Shown piece by piece: positions 10,600 through 21,221 of a stretch of 64,000 nt of DNA (position 1 is its first letter; every line of letters begins with the position of its first letter). The DNA is from Polychytrium aggregatum (taxonomy: Eukaryota > Chytridiomycota > Chytridiomycetes > Polychytriales): assembly GCF_025602895.1 (NCBI RefSeq), contig NW_026516206.1, forward strand, positions 806,001-870,000. Direction: 5' to 3'. The notes below the pieces were generated by a model that saw only the letters and a program-made list of their open reading frames with translations, ran no database searches and had not been told where the DNA came from. The position numbers and the translations under genes are program-made.

Positions 10600-13500
10600 A
10601 TGTCACAAGCGAAATCATTGTCGCGTTCAAAGACCACCACCTCGGCGGGGAAAAGGTCCCAGAAAGCCTCGCCGGGGTCATCGGGGCCATCGGGGTCATC
10701 CGGGACGCTAATGGGGAGAGGAGTCGAGGCCAGCCCCGATGTGGTCTACAAAATGTGCAAGAAGATAGCCCAGCTTACCAAAGTCATCTACTACCTGAAC
10801 ACCAAGAACGAGGATCATGGCGTCGAGATCGACAGCTTAGCGGATGCGTACGAGAACGAGATTGATATGGTACCGGATAGCTATTTCTGCCCGGTTTCCG
10901 TGGTGCAGGACATGCATCTCGGAGGCTTGTCTCCGGGACTTGTCAAGGCTCGACTAACACTACCGTGCCGCCCAGGTGATCACCGATGGCAAGGCCATGA
11001 TCAGCGAGCTCAAAATTCGGGCCGAGGACGCCGAGCTGAAGCTCAAAGCGCACGAGGAGGTTATCCAAGTATGTGACGCAGGCGCGAGAGACGATGAGAA
11101 TCCGCTCCAGTCGAATGCTGCCCACCAACTAGCACACCGCCATGATATCGGTGTCTCTGCTGTCTCTGCTGTCTCTGCTGTCTCACCAACTGACGGAGCC
11201 GAGCAACGTTATCACAGTCACAAATGGAGAGCGTCACAGAGTACCAAAATGAAATCAAGATGCTCAAGGATACCGACAATCGGCTGCGGCAGCTCATATC
11301 CAAAATCGAAGGGTGAGTTCCCCCAAGACATCATATCACTAGGCCCGAACCAATGACACAGAATCCAAGCACCTTGCGTCCATTCAAAGAGATTGCTGCG
11401 ATGCTCATCGTCTTTGTCGAAATGCAGCGAGAAGCAGGATCTAGAGAAAAAGCACCAGCAGGAGATGGATGACGCCCGGAGTGCCATCAAAAACTTCAGC
11501 CAGTCCGACGAAGAGGTGTCCTCGATCCGCAAAAAGTATGACGACATGATCCAGCAGATGCAAGAGCAGCACTACAAGGAGCTGCAGGAGGTCTCGGACA
11601 CCCTGAAGAAGCAGCTTTCGTCCAATGTGAGTTGTAGGGAGTCGAAGAGCAGTTGTTGACAAGGATTATTCCTCGCAGTATTACCCAGGAACAGTGCCTC
11701 GATCAAAGCGTAGATGTGCGAGTGGTGGCTCTGAACTCGAGCCAGTGTTTCGAACTGATGATGTTGTTTGTGCCACGGCGATTGTCCTTGTCCGGCTCTC
11801 ATATCCGCAGAATCAAGAGATCGTCACTGACTACCAAAAGAAGATCAAGCAGCTCACCGAGGACAAACAGAAGGTGGAGGAAGCCATGAAAGAAACGGTG
11901 AACGGGATGAAGAAACGGGTAAACATCGATGTCCCTAACTGAGCATGCATGACTCTGCGACGTCGTGGTAGAGCTGGCAAATGTGGAGCACGGATTGGCT
12001 CACGCACATGGAATATGGATGCCCGTTTAGTACGACGAAGAAATGAAGTTTTACCAGCAAGAGTCCAAGAAGTTGAAGCAACTCATGGACGAGCAGCAAA
12101 AGGAAGCCAAAGAGAAGCTTGCCGACATGGAGAAAGCCATGGGACTGGATCTCGAAATGGTACGACGCTGTTTGCGCACAATGGGCGAGTTCGCTGATGA
12201 TATCGATGATATCTCCTATATGTTCTGACGATCGCAGTGTAACATGCATAGGAGCGGAGTCGGGTCCGCGACCGCGACGAGGCAATCAAGGACTACAAAG
12301 AAGAACTGCGCAAGTAAGCAGACCGGGGGCTGAGGTACCGAACGTGGGAGCCGCACCTGATGTCTTGCTGTGATATCTAGGAAGAAAGATGAGGTCCGGG
12401 TGCTGGAAGCGACAACGAGCGATCTGAAGAACCAAAAGCAAGCGCTCGAAGTTCAGCTGAAGGATCTGAACTCAAAGCACGAAGCACTCAAGAAGGTTCG
12501 AAGAGCATCCGTGCCGTGGGTCGCTCGACGAGATCTGATCGACACACTAATGCACTATAAACGGACGACAAATCTAGGACCTACAACAAGCACAGTTTCG
12601 AATCGAGCAAGGGGGTATGGAGATCGATGCCACTGCTTTGTGAAACGCTTCTCTCTCGCCGGGGTTGTGTCTCAACGAGTCTTGCCGCGCCGGCTATACG
12701 TATGCGCTACGAACGTCGGGTTGACGAACAGAGATCAAGATCAGCAAACTGGAGGATACGCTTCTGTCGAACAAAATCAAAATCGAGTCCTTAGAATCGA
12801 ACCTGTCCAAACTGCAGTCCGACCACAAGTTTGTGAAGGGAGAACTCTATGAGCGCGAGAAAGAGCTGGCGTCGGCCAACGAGTAAGTGTTGAGAACTGA
12901 GTTGCTCCGGCGGCGTTCTTGTGCAGTGAAGGTGACTGACCACGAGGGCTCATTATAGACAAGTCAAGGAGCTGACGGACGATAGCAACCTTATGAAGAG
13001 AATTAACATGGAGCTGGAGAATGGACTCAAGGATCGAGGTGCGATATCTTGGGGCATTTCCTTTACAAAACCACCGGGATCGGCGGGATATTGGAGCTGA
13101 TTCTTGGATGTGCGTCAACAGATTCGATGATTCGGGACCTTGGAGACCAAATGAAGGCTCTGCGGAAGTCTCACGAAGAGGTGAGTTGATTCTTTGTCTC
13201 GGCAGCTGGTCCAGAAATCAGCCAGAAGCGCGGAAGGAAGATTCTGGTTGCCTCCCGTTTAACATGCTCCGCTGCCTAGGAACTGTCAAGTTCGCTGATC
13301 AAGCAAAAGACAGACCTGACCGATCAGCACGAGCGACTGCTCAAGCGGACTGTCAACGAGCTGCTCGACAAGCACGAGAAAGAAATCGATGCTAAGAATG
13401 AGGTAGTGTTCAGACCATCGGGATTTCGCAGAGATAGTACCCGTCTGTAACGTATCTATGGTGCGCCCTTCGCAGAGTATCAAGTCACTCGAGGAAATCG

Positions 13501-16428
13501 TCAAGGATCTGGAGGATGAGATGAAGAAGCGCTTGCAGCAAGCGCGAGAGGAGATGGATGAGCAGAAGCGCCAATATGAGGTGAGTGACGATGCAGCATG
13601 AGCGCATGGTGGAAAGGAGCGAGCTTATACAGAGACAGGAGCACAGTCATTGCTGCGCGGAGTCGACAGAGCTTGCAATCCAAGGAGCGAGAATCTAACC
13701 ACGAGATTATCTTTTGCTGATGGGAAGCTTCAAATTAGCGACCTAATGCTGGTGAAGGGTGAGCTCATGCGCAAACTGGACGAAGCAAACACAACTATCG
13801 AGGAAAAGCTCAAGGAGATCAAGGGCTGCGAGGACGAGATTGATGTAAGTACTAGGTTTGTGCCGAAGACAGCGCGGAGCCGAGCCCGCGGGACTGACTT
13901 TTGTGCTAGGAACTCACCGATGGACTTCAATTTAGGCACTGAACAAGGCCAACCAAGCGCTCGAAGTGGACAAGGCCGATCTGTATCAGAAAATGCTGCA
14001 TATTGACGGACAAGTGCGCGCTGAGATGACCGAGCGGTTCGAACACGAAACAGCCGAGCGTACATCAGAATGGTGGGTGAGATGGAGAGTGCTCTTTATG
14101 AGAATGGTTGGTGCCCTTCAACACCAGAAACCAAATCGGCTCTGTTATGGACCTTGAAGGCAATGCTGATCCAATAGCATGCCAATGTCCTGGCTGGCAC
14201 TCTGGTGGATGCTTCGACCGATGCTCTGACTCTTGTCTTTGAATTCTGGGCTCCAGGGAGGCACAAAAAGCACAAGAGTTGGTCCTGCTTAAGGACAGAC
14301 TCACCCAAGAGCACGAAACTATCCTCCAGGTTCGGTTTGCAAAATCGCCAGTTCTTGGCTGACTGCATGCTTGAAATCATGCGGTTCATTGTGGGAGTAA
14401 CCACACAGAATGTGCAATTGGTGTGAGCTCCACCCATGCACTTGGCTGAAATCCTACGCACTTGTCCCTGTTTCAGAACACCGTCTTCAAAATGGATGCC
14501 CAACGAGTCGAAGAAACAGACGCCCTCAAATGGGACTTATCCATGGCGAAGGAGGAGTGGGCAAACAAGGAGCTGGAGTTTGACAAGCAGCTTGCGCAGC
14601 TGGGCACCGAGAAGCAAATGCTCTACAAGGAACTGGTTGATCAGCGGGATGTAAGTGGATCCACAGGGTGGGCCAGCATCGTGGGTGGTTTTGGGTGGGG
14701 GCGGGGACGTTAGGTCGCTAACACAAGGCACGAACGCACTCACTCCCCATCCAGAACAACATCAAGAGAGTGGCAGCAATCATGGACGAGCACCAGCAAC
14801 AGCTCATCGACGAGAAGAAAGCCTGGGATTTGGAGGCGCAGGCAAGAGAGACCCAGCTCAAAGTCGGGCACACTCTTGCCCTGAGCGCTGTCGAGAAGAA
14901 GTACAAGGTCGAGCTCGAAGAAGTGGATAAAAACAACCAAAAGAAGATCGAAGAAATCAAACATGCCAACACCGCCGCTGCAATGACAGCCAAGCGCGAG
15001 GCCGAGAATCAGAAGCAGGCCGAACTCACCAAGCAGCGGGCGACGCACAACGCCGAGCTCGACCGAATGCGCGACCAACACGAACGGGACCAGATGGCCC
15101 TCCGAACCAGTATGGAGGAGCAGAAAACGAGCGAGATTGCCGACATTCGGAATAAGAATTCTGCCGCCATGGAAAAGAAAAACGCCTACATTGAGCAGCT
15201 CACACTCGAGATTGCAAACCATCAGGCAAGTGCATCCGAATCGCTCGATATTATCCCGGCACACATGGAGGGTCGGTACTTACTGTGCTCCCGTTTCTCC
15301 AGCTCGAAATCAAGGACCTCAAGCAAACCATCATGGAGCTCCGCTACGACATCAAGCAAGTCGAAGAACAGCTTGCTGAAAAGGACAGGGAACTGCAGGC
15401 CGCAATGTAAGTTTGCCCGAGAGGCCGCGCTGCTTGGGGCAACAGCCGTTCGCTGGTCCATGGTGGCAGTACTGGTCGGCGTGTTGAGCGGGGGCATTCG
15501 GGGCGGTGCAGACATTTGCACCAACACAACGACTCATCAATGTACTTCTATGCAGCGCCGATGGCAAGCAGCGTCTCAAGGACCTGGAGGCCCATATGCT
15601 TGCCGAGAAGAAGGATGAGATCATGAAGGTCAACGAGGAGCATGTCGACGAAGTCAAGCACATGATCCGCGAGTTTGAGCAGGCTCAGAACTTTTTGAAG
15701 AAACAGATCGCCCAGCAGGCCAAACAGTGAGTGCCGCCGACAGTCAGGGAATGTGGGTGGTGATACTGAGAATGAGTGCCCGAGTCGGTTGAGATGGATG
15801 ATCACCGTTTGACTAAGCGACTGCGGCACAGACTCCAGGAGGCCGATTTGCGCTACATCAACCGAGAGCCACGGGAAGTGGATCTGCGGCACATTGCCGA
15901 GCTGGAAGAAGAGATCAAGAGGAGAAAGAAGAAGATATCGGGCCTTCATGTAACCCGTCGTGTTCGCCGAGTAGCTGGAAGGAGGAAGGAGAGTCATTCG
16001 TGGCCGAATCGGCCTGGGGTTGTCGCTGGTTTCTGATACGACTATGTGACTTGGGGGGCGGGGTGGTATGGCCATAGGACGAGCTTGACTACTACAAACT
16101 TGAGATGAACAACCGCGAGGCCAGCTTCAACAAGATCTTCAACAAAACGCCGCTGGTCGGGGTGATGCAGCCACCGACAGCGACACCAAAGGCAAGTGTA
16201 ATGGAGAGCGAGAAACCACCATGGCAGCAATCGGTATCGATCGGGCGAGCCCACCAGCAACTCCACCGCCGCATGCTGCTGTTCGCTTAACTTCCCAACA
16301 TCGGCCCATCTGTCCATCACGATCAGGGAGCCAAGAAAACCCCAGGTGACAAGAGCGATCCTCGGAAGGAACGTCTGCCCCCACTGTATTTACTGTCGAC
16401 GACGCCGCCAGCCGGTCAAGCCACATAG
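10600..16428 (+). CDS. FAM184-family long coiled-coil protein
   Basis: Multi-exon gene (about 20 exons) for a nearly continuous coiled coil. The N-terminus matches FAM184A: YKMCKKIAQLTKVIYYLNTK. Heptad-rich exons follow, for example 11425-11628, 11817-11917, 12370-12494, 13497-13579, 13740-13843, 14475-14649 and 14757-15225. The C-terminal signature, LDYYKLEMNNREASFNKIFN then PLVGVMQPP, corresponds to the vertebrate NFNKVFN/VGVINPL end. Two introns splice in frame only with GC donors: CAG|GCAAGT (15226-15302) and AAG|GCAAGT (16192-16326). Using the latter, the protein ends at a TAG at 16426-16428; reading through would end at 16290. The start at 10600 is the Met before a Ser/Lys-rich tail and is not certain. 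The function of the family is poorly known; its occurrence beside an EFCAB10-like gene is noted under findings. Confidence 0.85.
11151..11184 (+). repeat. 9-bp tandem repeat in a FAM184 intron
   Basis: Nearly four copies of TGTCTCTGC within an intron. Confidence 0.8.
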
Positions 16429-16936
16429 ATGTCGAGTCGGCCGCTGTCGCTGGACATGGACGTCCATGGATGGGAACGGCCGCGTTGGTTCATGGATATC
16501 GAGCCAGGGGCTATCTTGGTTCATTTTTGTGCATGTTGTAGCAATATCCGCACACTCCATTTTGTGCTGGTCGCCAAGCGTGCCCTCCACAGGAAAGCAA
16601 ATGCAAATCCCAGAGTTGCTGCAGACCCGCGCTGGGCTGGTTGGAAAAGGTGATATGGCCGAGGCAGGTCCTCGGATCAAATCAGTGTCGACGGAAACCG
16701 ACGGGCTGTATTCAAGGGCCAGCTGCTCACACAAAGGAAGGATTCCCGCTGATGGTGGGCGGCACTGGCGGATAGAATGGCGAAGCATCTCTTTCATTCG
16801 CTATGACGGTGATGTTCTGGGGCGGCCCATCCGTCTTCGATCAACACGCTGGATGATTGTGGGGGTAAAGAGAAGGCTAGGAAGAGTTATGGGTGCTGGA
16901 AATCAAACAGGGGGGGGGAGGGAGGGAGCTGAGCAT
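16429..16936. other. Convergent intergenic region FAM184-like/NDUFB10-like
   Basis: About 500 bp between two stop codons. Contains a purine run GGGGGGGGAGGGAGG near 16910-16925. No gene supported. Confidence 0.5.
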
Positions 16937-17191
16937 CTACTGCGACTTCTGGGCGTCCTTCAAGGCCTTGGGGAAGGGAACGACGAATCCGTCCTTCAGT
17001 CCGCTCATCATGTCAATGTACTGCTGGGCAAGCTCCCGACAGTTCTTGTAGTGATTGACACCCTCGCGGTGATAGCACCATCGCAGCTTGTCTCGGAGGA
17101 CGCCAATCTCTTCGAGGCGGATGAGCTGCTCCTTGTAGAAAGCGTCGCTGGCCTTTTTCAGAGCCGGTCGGTCTAGGAATAGATCAGTCAT
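16937..17191 (-). CDS. Mitochondrial complex I subunit, NDUFB10/PDSW-like
   Basis: Accessory subunit of NADH:ubiquinone oxidoreductase. The single visible exon reads 84 residues with LEEIGVLRDKLRWCYHREGV followed by NHYKNCRELAQQYIDMM. This matches the plant and animal NDUFB10 core, including the Cys-x11-Cys pair. The C-terminus ends KDAQKSQ. As an unspliced ORF it starts at Met 17191 (MTDLFLDRPALKK). A longer N-terminus is possible: MNARSGDTARLNTPE from 17314, spliced from a donor near 17272 to the acceptor TTCCTAG before 17176, joins in phase. Plant homologues are about 20 residues longer than the short form, so the spliced version deserves a look. Identity rests on one conserved block. Confidence 0.72.
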   Translation of the reverse strand: MTDLFLDRPALKKASDAFYKEQLIRLEEIGVLRDKLRWCYHREGVNHYKNCRELAQQYIDMMSGLKDGFVVPFPKALKDAQKSQ

Positions 17192-18440
17192 GGATGAGGC
17201 GATTCCAGTGTCAGTGAACGGGGCAGCAGGCTGATAGCAGCATCATATCTGGTTGAGCAGTGGTACACTCTCCGGTGTGTTGAGCCGAGCAGTGTCGCCC
17301 GATCTTGCATTCATCTGCCTCTGGTGGGTGCTGGTCGGTGCCAATTGAGAAGAAACTCGCTGTGGCTGCCACTGCAGGACCGACTGCGTATTTTCGATCC
17401 TCAAAATCACGCCACAGACGACTTTAAAAGCGGCTGAGAGCGGTATGGGTATCGAATCGTGCATCGGATCGCACACAGGATCGCATCATCTGTATATCCC
17501 GCGAGACCAACGTGTTGCGCAGAGGCCTCGGACATTGTCGCCGCAATGCGCTGTGGGCTGGTCATCGCCGGTGGTGAAGTCCAAGGTGCATCCATACGAT
17601 TCTGCCGATTCCTCTTTGAGCTCGCCGTCGAGGCGAGATGCAGGTATCCAGCATATATGCCCGGCTTCTGATCCGGCGACGCTCGAGTCTATATCGAATG
17701 GCTGTCCGTCTCCCGGGTCGAGTTGGGTCGAGTCCCTACCGTGGGCAGTCAGCTCCGGATCGACGATCGGCATAGGGGAGATCTGGTGGGACGTAGGGAT
17801 AGCAGGAACAAGACGCCCGGTTAGTTTCGAGGGCCGCATCAGTGATCCATATGCCAGCCGGGAAAGGCCACGAAAATCCTGGTCGACCAGCGGACACGAA
17901 TCGGCCCGAGGGGCTCGTGAGGCTCGGAAGCGACTGTGGCTGAACAAAGCCCACTGGTCACGGAGGAGCCGCTCCTGGATTGGGGAAGAGCATTGGAGGA
18001 GCAGGGCTGCCTCGCGCTGGCGGTGTTGATCGAAAGACCAGGAATGCGCTGCGTGGCCCTGTCCTCTCCAGCAGCGACGGAAAGGGGAGGGGAGCCCACA
18101 GCGTGTCTCGATGGACCTACTTGGATGGGCTTCATCTCGGACATGGTGGGCAGCAGATTCGGCAGTGGGCAAGAGATGGGGAGTGCAGACTGGCTCGCTC
18201 GCTCGCTCGCTCGTTGGCTGGCGGATTCCTCTGTTGCTTGCTGCGAAATGGCCAAGCGGATGCAACGGGTTTTCGTTTTTCAAGACGTGCAGACGGCCAA
18301 GGGCGCCGCGCCGGCCAATGGGGACACAGGCCGACTGGCGCCGATGGAATGAATTTCATTTGCTGCGCGTGCTGCAGGCCCGCCCAAAATGAAACAGGAC
18401 CACCAGATGGGTGTGCACATCCATCATGCCGAACGGCTGT
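17192..18440. other. Gene-poor stretch upstream of NDUFB10-like
   Basis: Holds the NDUFB10-like promoter and possibly its first exon (17273-17314). A minus-strand frame is open for 265 codons (17486-18283) and parts of it (about 17490-17800) have a less biased composition than shadow ORFs, but I recognise no family and see no supporting splice pattern. A GCTC tetranucleotide run sits at about 18187-18212. Status undecided. Confidence 0.35.
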
Positions 18441-18943
18441 TCACACCGCAGAGGCAGGACGAGGATGTGCCTCCGGTCTCCGTCGCATAAGGCTCGGTGC
18501 CTTGGGCAGGGGGATCGTTGGATGCGCGACCCTGCACATTCCATTGGAAGGATCGTACAGTCGGTCCAGAATGAAACGGGACAGATACTTTCTGGCTTCA
18601 GGGGCCTGTAGCTTGCCGAACTTCCATCGGCCCCAGTGGACAGGCCATGCGATTGTTTCCCGTCCTGGTTGGCAATCTCTTGGTGGTGTATTCATTCGAC
18701 CCTCTGGATAGCTCCATGGTGTATCGATATCAAGATGCTCGACCTTCTCGAGTCGCTTGGCTTCCCGACAGTGTGAGCACACCTGGGATGTGTTGAACTC
18801 GTTCACCGAGCACACATGAATGAACTACTCGAAATACCGAGCGAACCTGAGTCCCCTGGGACTGGATGAATATCCCTCCCTTGCTTCCAGGAGGCATTTC
18901 CAAAGGCAATCACCACTTCGGTCTCCTCGGACATACTGAATAG
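18441..18943 (-). pseudogene. Fanzor (eukaryotic TnpB-like RNA-guided nuclease) C-terminal remnant
   Basis: Two motifs of the TnpB/Fanzor C-terminus lie in the right order and spacing but in different frames. First frame (18943-18803): SEETEVVIAFGNASWKQG, resembling the beta-strand plus fG(D/N)aSw segment before the zinc ribbon. Second frame (18824-18441): HVCSVNEFNTSQVC followed by SHC, matching the consensus vdEf.TSk.C..C with RuvC-III Glu and first zinc-knuckle cysteines. Further on, EARKYLSRF resembles the RP.YLsr tail. The first frame ends in TGA just after the motif region and the second has a TAG just before it, so the gene is shifted. The second cysteine pair and the WNRDvNAa motif are not intact; a degraded trace (ANQDG) may sit in a third frame. 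The N-terminal two thirds of a Fanzor were not found. It lies in the 3' flank of the cytochrome b5 reductase gene. Confidence 0.65.
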
Positions 18944-18954
18944 CTATGAATGCG

Positions 18955-18990
18955 ATGATATGGTGGGTGTATTCAGGTTCCAGAAAAAAC
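18955..18990 (-). repeat. Dispersed 3'-flank motif, copy B
   Basis: Minus-strand sequence TTTTTTCTGGAACCTGAATA followed by CACCC, about 200 bp after the cytochrome b5 reductase stop (19193) in the same orientation as that gene, and immediately upstream of the Fanzor remnant. Confidence 0.5.
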
Positions 18991-19192
18991 ACTGTCCTGG
19001 TTAAAAACGAGGTGTCCCTGTAAGAGCGTGTGCAGCCACATGGGCTGTGATGTGAGCGAATCGCAAGGGGCGGTGTTGTGTGGGAAGATGACGTGGTGCA
19101 ATTATGGCAGCTATCCAGAGCTCGTGCTGCATGGCAGGCAAGTGCCACATCACATGCCGGATCATGAGCTGCCATCAAGCTCCCCGGTGGAC

Positions 19193-20775
19193 CTAGAGCT
19201 TGTAAACCTGCTCGGCCGTGTATCCGAGCTTGGCAAGGATGCCTCCGAGCGGGCCCTGTTCGTCTTGGTCGACCGGCGTGCCCTTGGTACCCGAGACATG
19301 TCTCATCATGCTGGCAATCGAAGCGACAGGTCGGCAGGAGGCGCAATGGAATACAATTCACCGATTGATGATGAAATAGAGCGAGAGTTAACGATCTGGC
19401 AGTCACGCCGACGACTCGGCGCATGTGCAGCAACACAGCAACACTTGCACTTACCCTTCTGGGCCGCACACGAGGATCTGCAGGCGCTTGTCCGAGTCAG
19501 GGGAAGGCACCATTTGCTGGACCATCTTTTCGTTGATGTACCCCTTGCCTTGCTTCCACGACCATGTCGTGCCCGTCTCGACGGTGTGGTAGACCTTGAT
19601 CTGATCAGGGTACTTGTTGGTCAGGAATTCAAGCTCCGAGCGCAGCAAGATGTCGGCCTCCGTTCGGTTGGCATAGATTAGTGAAATCTGGGTGTTGTCG
19701 CTGGGGTCCTTGAGGATTTTCTTGATCAGTTGGTAACATGGCGTGACGCCTGTGCCGCCGGCAATCTGGGCGTCCAATTGTCCACAATGAAGGAGAGCTG
19801 TTAGCATCAGTGGTTGTCGCCCTCAACAAACCGAAAAGCCCTTGCTCAGCTGAACAAGAAGACGATATGGTTGCGAGCGAGTATGCTCTGCGCCAGCAAT
19901 ACCGCCGAGCAAGCGTGCTCCCAGACAACTGCTCGACCATCAATCTCTTAGAGTCCCGTTAGGTACACCGAGGATGTGCTTACCATGGCAATGTGATCAT
20001 AGTCACCGGGTTGGTACTTCCATGTCTCAAATGCACCGCAGATCTCAATCTTATCGCCAGGGACTGCGCTGTGGATGAACTGGCTCACGGCGCCGTCGGG
20101 ATACTTCTTGACAATCAGGTCAAAGTGGTCATAGTCCCACGAGATGGGGCTGTAGTGGCGCCCGATTTGGCATGTGTGATCCTTGACAATGACCGAGCAC
20201 GGCACCGGGATCTGCTGAACCATGGCCAGAGGCATGTTCATCTGGAACCGAAACAGCGACGTATCCGAGGTCAGGGGGATCACCTCGTTGAGCTGGAACT
20301 TGAGGAATCGTTTTGGATTCAGCGCGGGATCGCCCTGTGCATCCTCGTGAAGATAGAGGTAGTAGTAGACGTCGTAGCCAACCACGGCCATGATCGAGAG
20401 GCCGATGAAGGCAAACAGGAACACAGGCGTTCGGCGGGTTTCACCACCGTCGCTCTCCGGGATCTTGAGGGTGGTGGCATGTGGGCTACCGGCCGAGGTG
20501 CCGCCGCTGTGGGTGGTGTATCTGGATTGAGCCAAGGGCATGCGGGGGGCAGCGGGCGACATCATGCGCTGCACCAAACTCGGTGGCCGTTTGCATTGCC
20601 CGATCGATGATGCCCTGGTGAAGAGCGACCTCTGGATGGGACCGGAGATGCGGTTCGAGATGCGGCGGAACACCGGAGGCTGTCCGTGGCAGCTGCGGGC
20701 GACGCTGCGGGCGACAGACGCCGAGAACGCTGCGCTCAATGCGCTCTTGGGCCGGAGGATGCCGAGGGGTTGCAT
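19193..20775 (-). CDS. NADH-cytochrome b5 reductase family, membrane-anchored (MCR1-like)
   Basis: FAD/NADH oxidoreductase that passes electrons to cytochrome b5 or related acceptors. Exons: 20775-19984, 19765-19455 and 19310-19193, phases agree. The N-terminal about 120 residues are Ser/Arg/Ala-rich and low in acids, consistent with a mitochondrial presequence, followed by a hydrophobic anchor (FLFAFIGLSIMAVVGYDVYY). The flavin domain shows RFLKFQLNEVIPLTSDTSLF and GRHYSPIS (family R.YTP(I/V)S). The NADH domain shows IAGGTGVTPCYQLIKKIL, SLIYANRTEADILLR and CGPEG-MM (usually CGPPG). The C-terminus AKLGYTAEQVYKL is typical. Other Mets at 20847 and near 20558 are possible starts; 20775 was chosen because it begins the presequence-like region. 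Yeast Mcr1 is the best functional analogue; location is inferred. Confidence 0.88.
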
Positions 20776-21221
20776 GCTCGGCGAGTGCTCGGCGAGGCTG
20801 GATCGTGCGGCGAAGAGCAGCACACCACGGAAAATGAAACAGCACACCGAAAACGCACCTCCGGGTCACGGGCCGTCACGTGGCGTTGGCGTGTGTGTGT
20901 GTATTGGGACCAGACAACGACGAGCCACACCCTTGGCACCTCGGGATCGGCACCCGAGATTCTGGGGCGCACTGCAACGGACTGCGACGGAGGGCCATTG
21001 CTGCGTTCCAGCCTTGCCTCTGGCTGGGCTGCCCGACGCCGGGCAGAAGCACAGCAGAGCAGAGCAGCAGGCTGGGTTCCGATTGGATCGGGCAAGTTGA
21101 GCATCAGACACTGATCCCGCAGCGGCCGCGAGGAAAGGAGCTCGTTGCGGGACACAGCAGATGTTGCTGGTTTGCTGGTTACTGGGGGTGGGGTTCATCG
21201 AGGTGGTAGAGGGAGAGGTCG
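20776..21221. other. Intergenic: cytochrome b5 reductase upstream region and CYC8 3' flank
   Basis: 446 bp. Includes a GTGTGTGTGTGT-like stretch near 20889-20901. No gene supported. Confidence 0.5.

Noticed and set aside
17936-18352. Plus-strand frames opposite the Fanzor-side region
   Set aside because: No recognised motif, and overlapping minus-strand frames are equally open; compositional.
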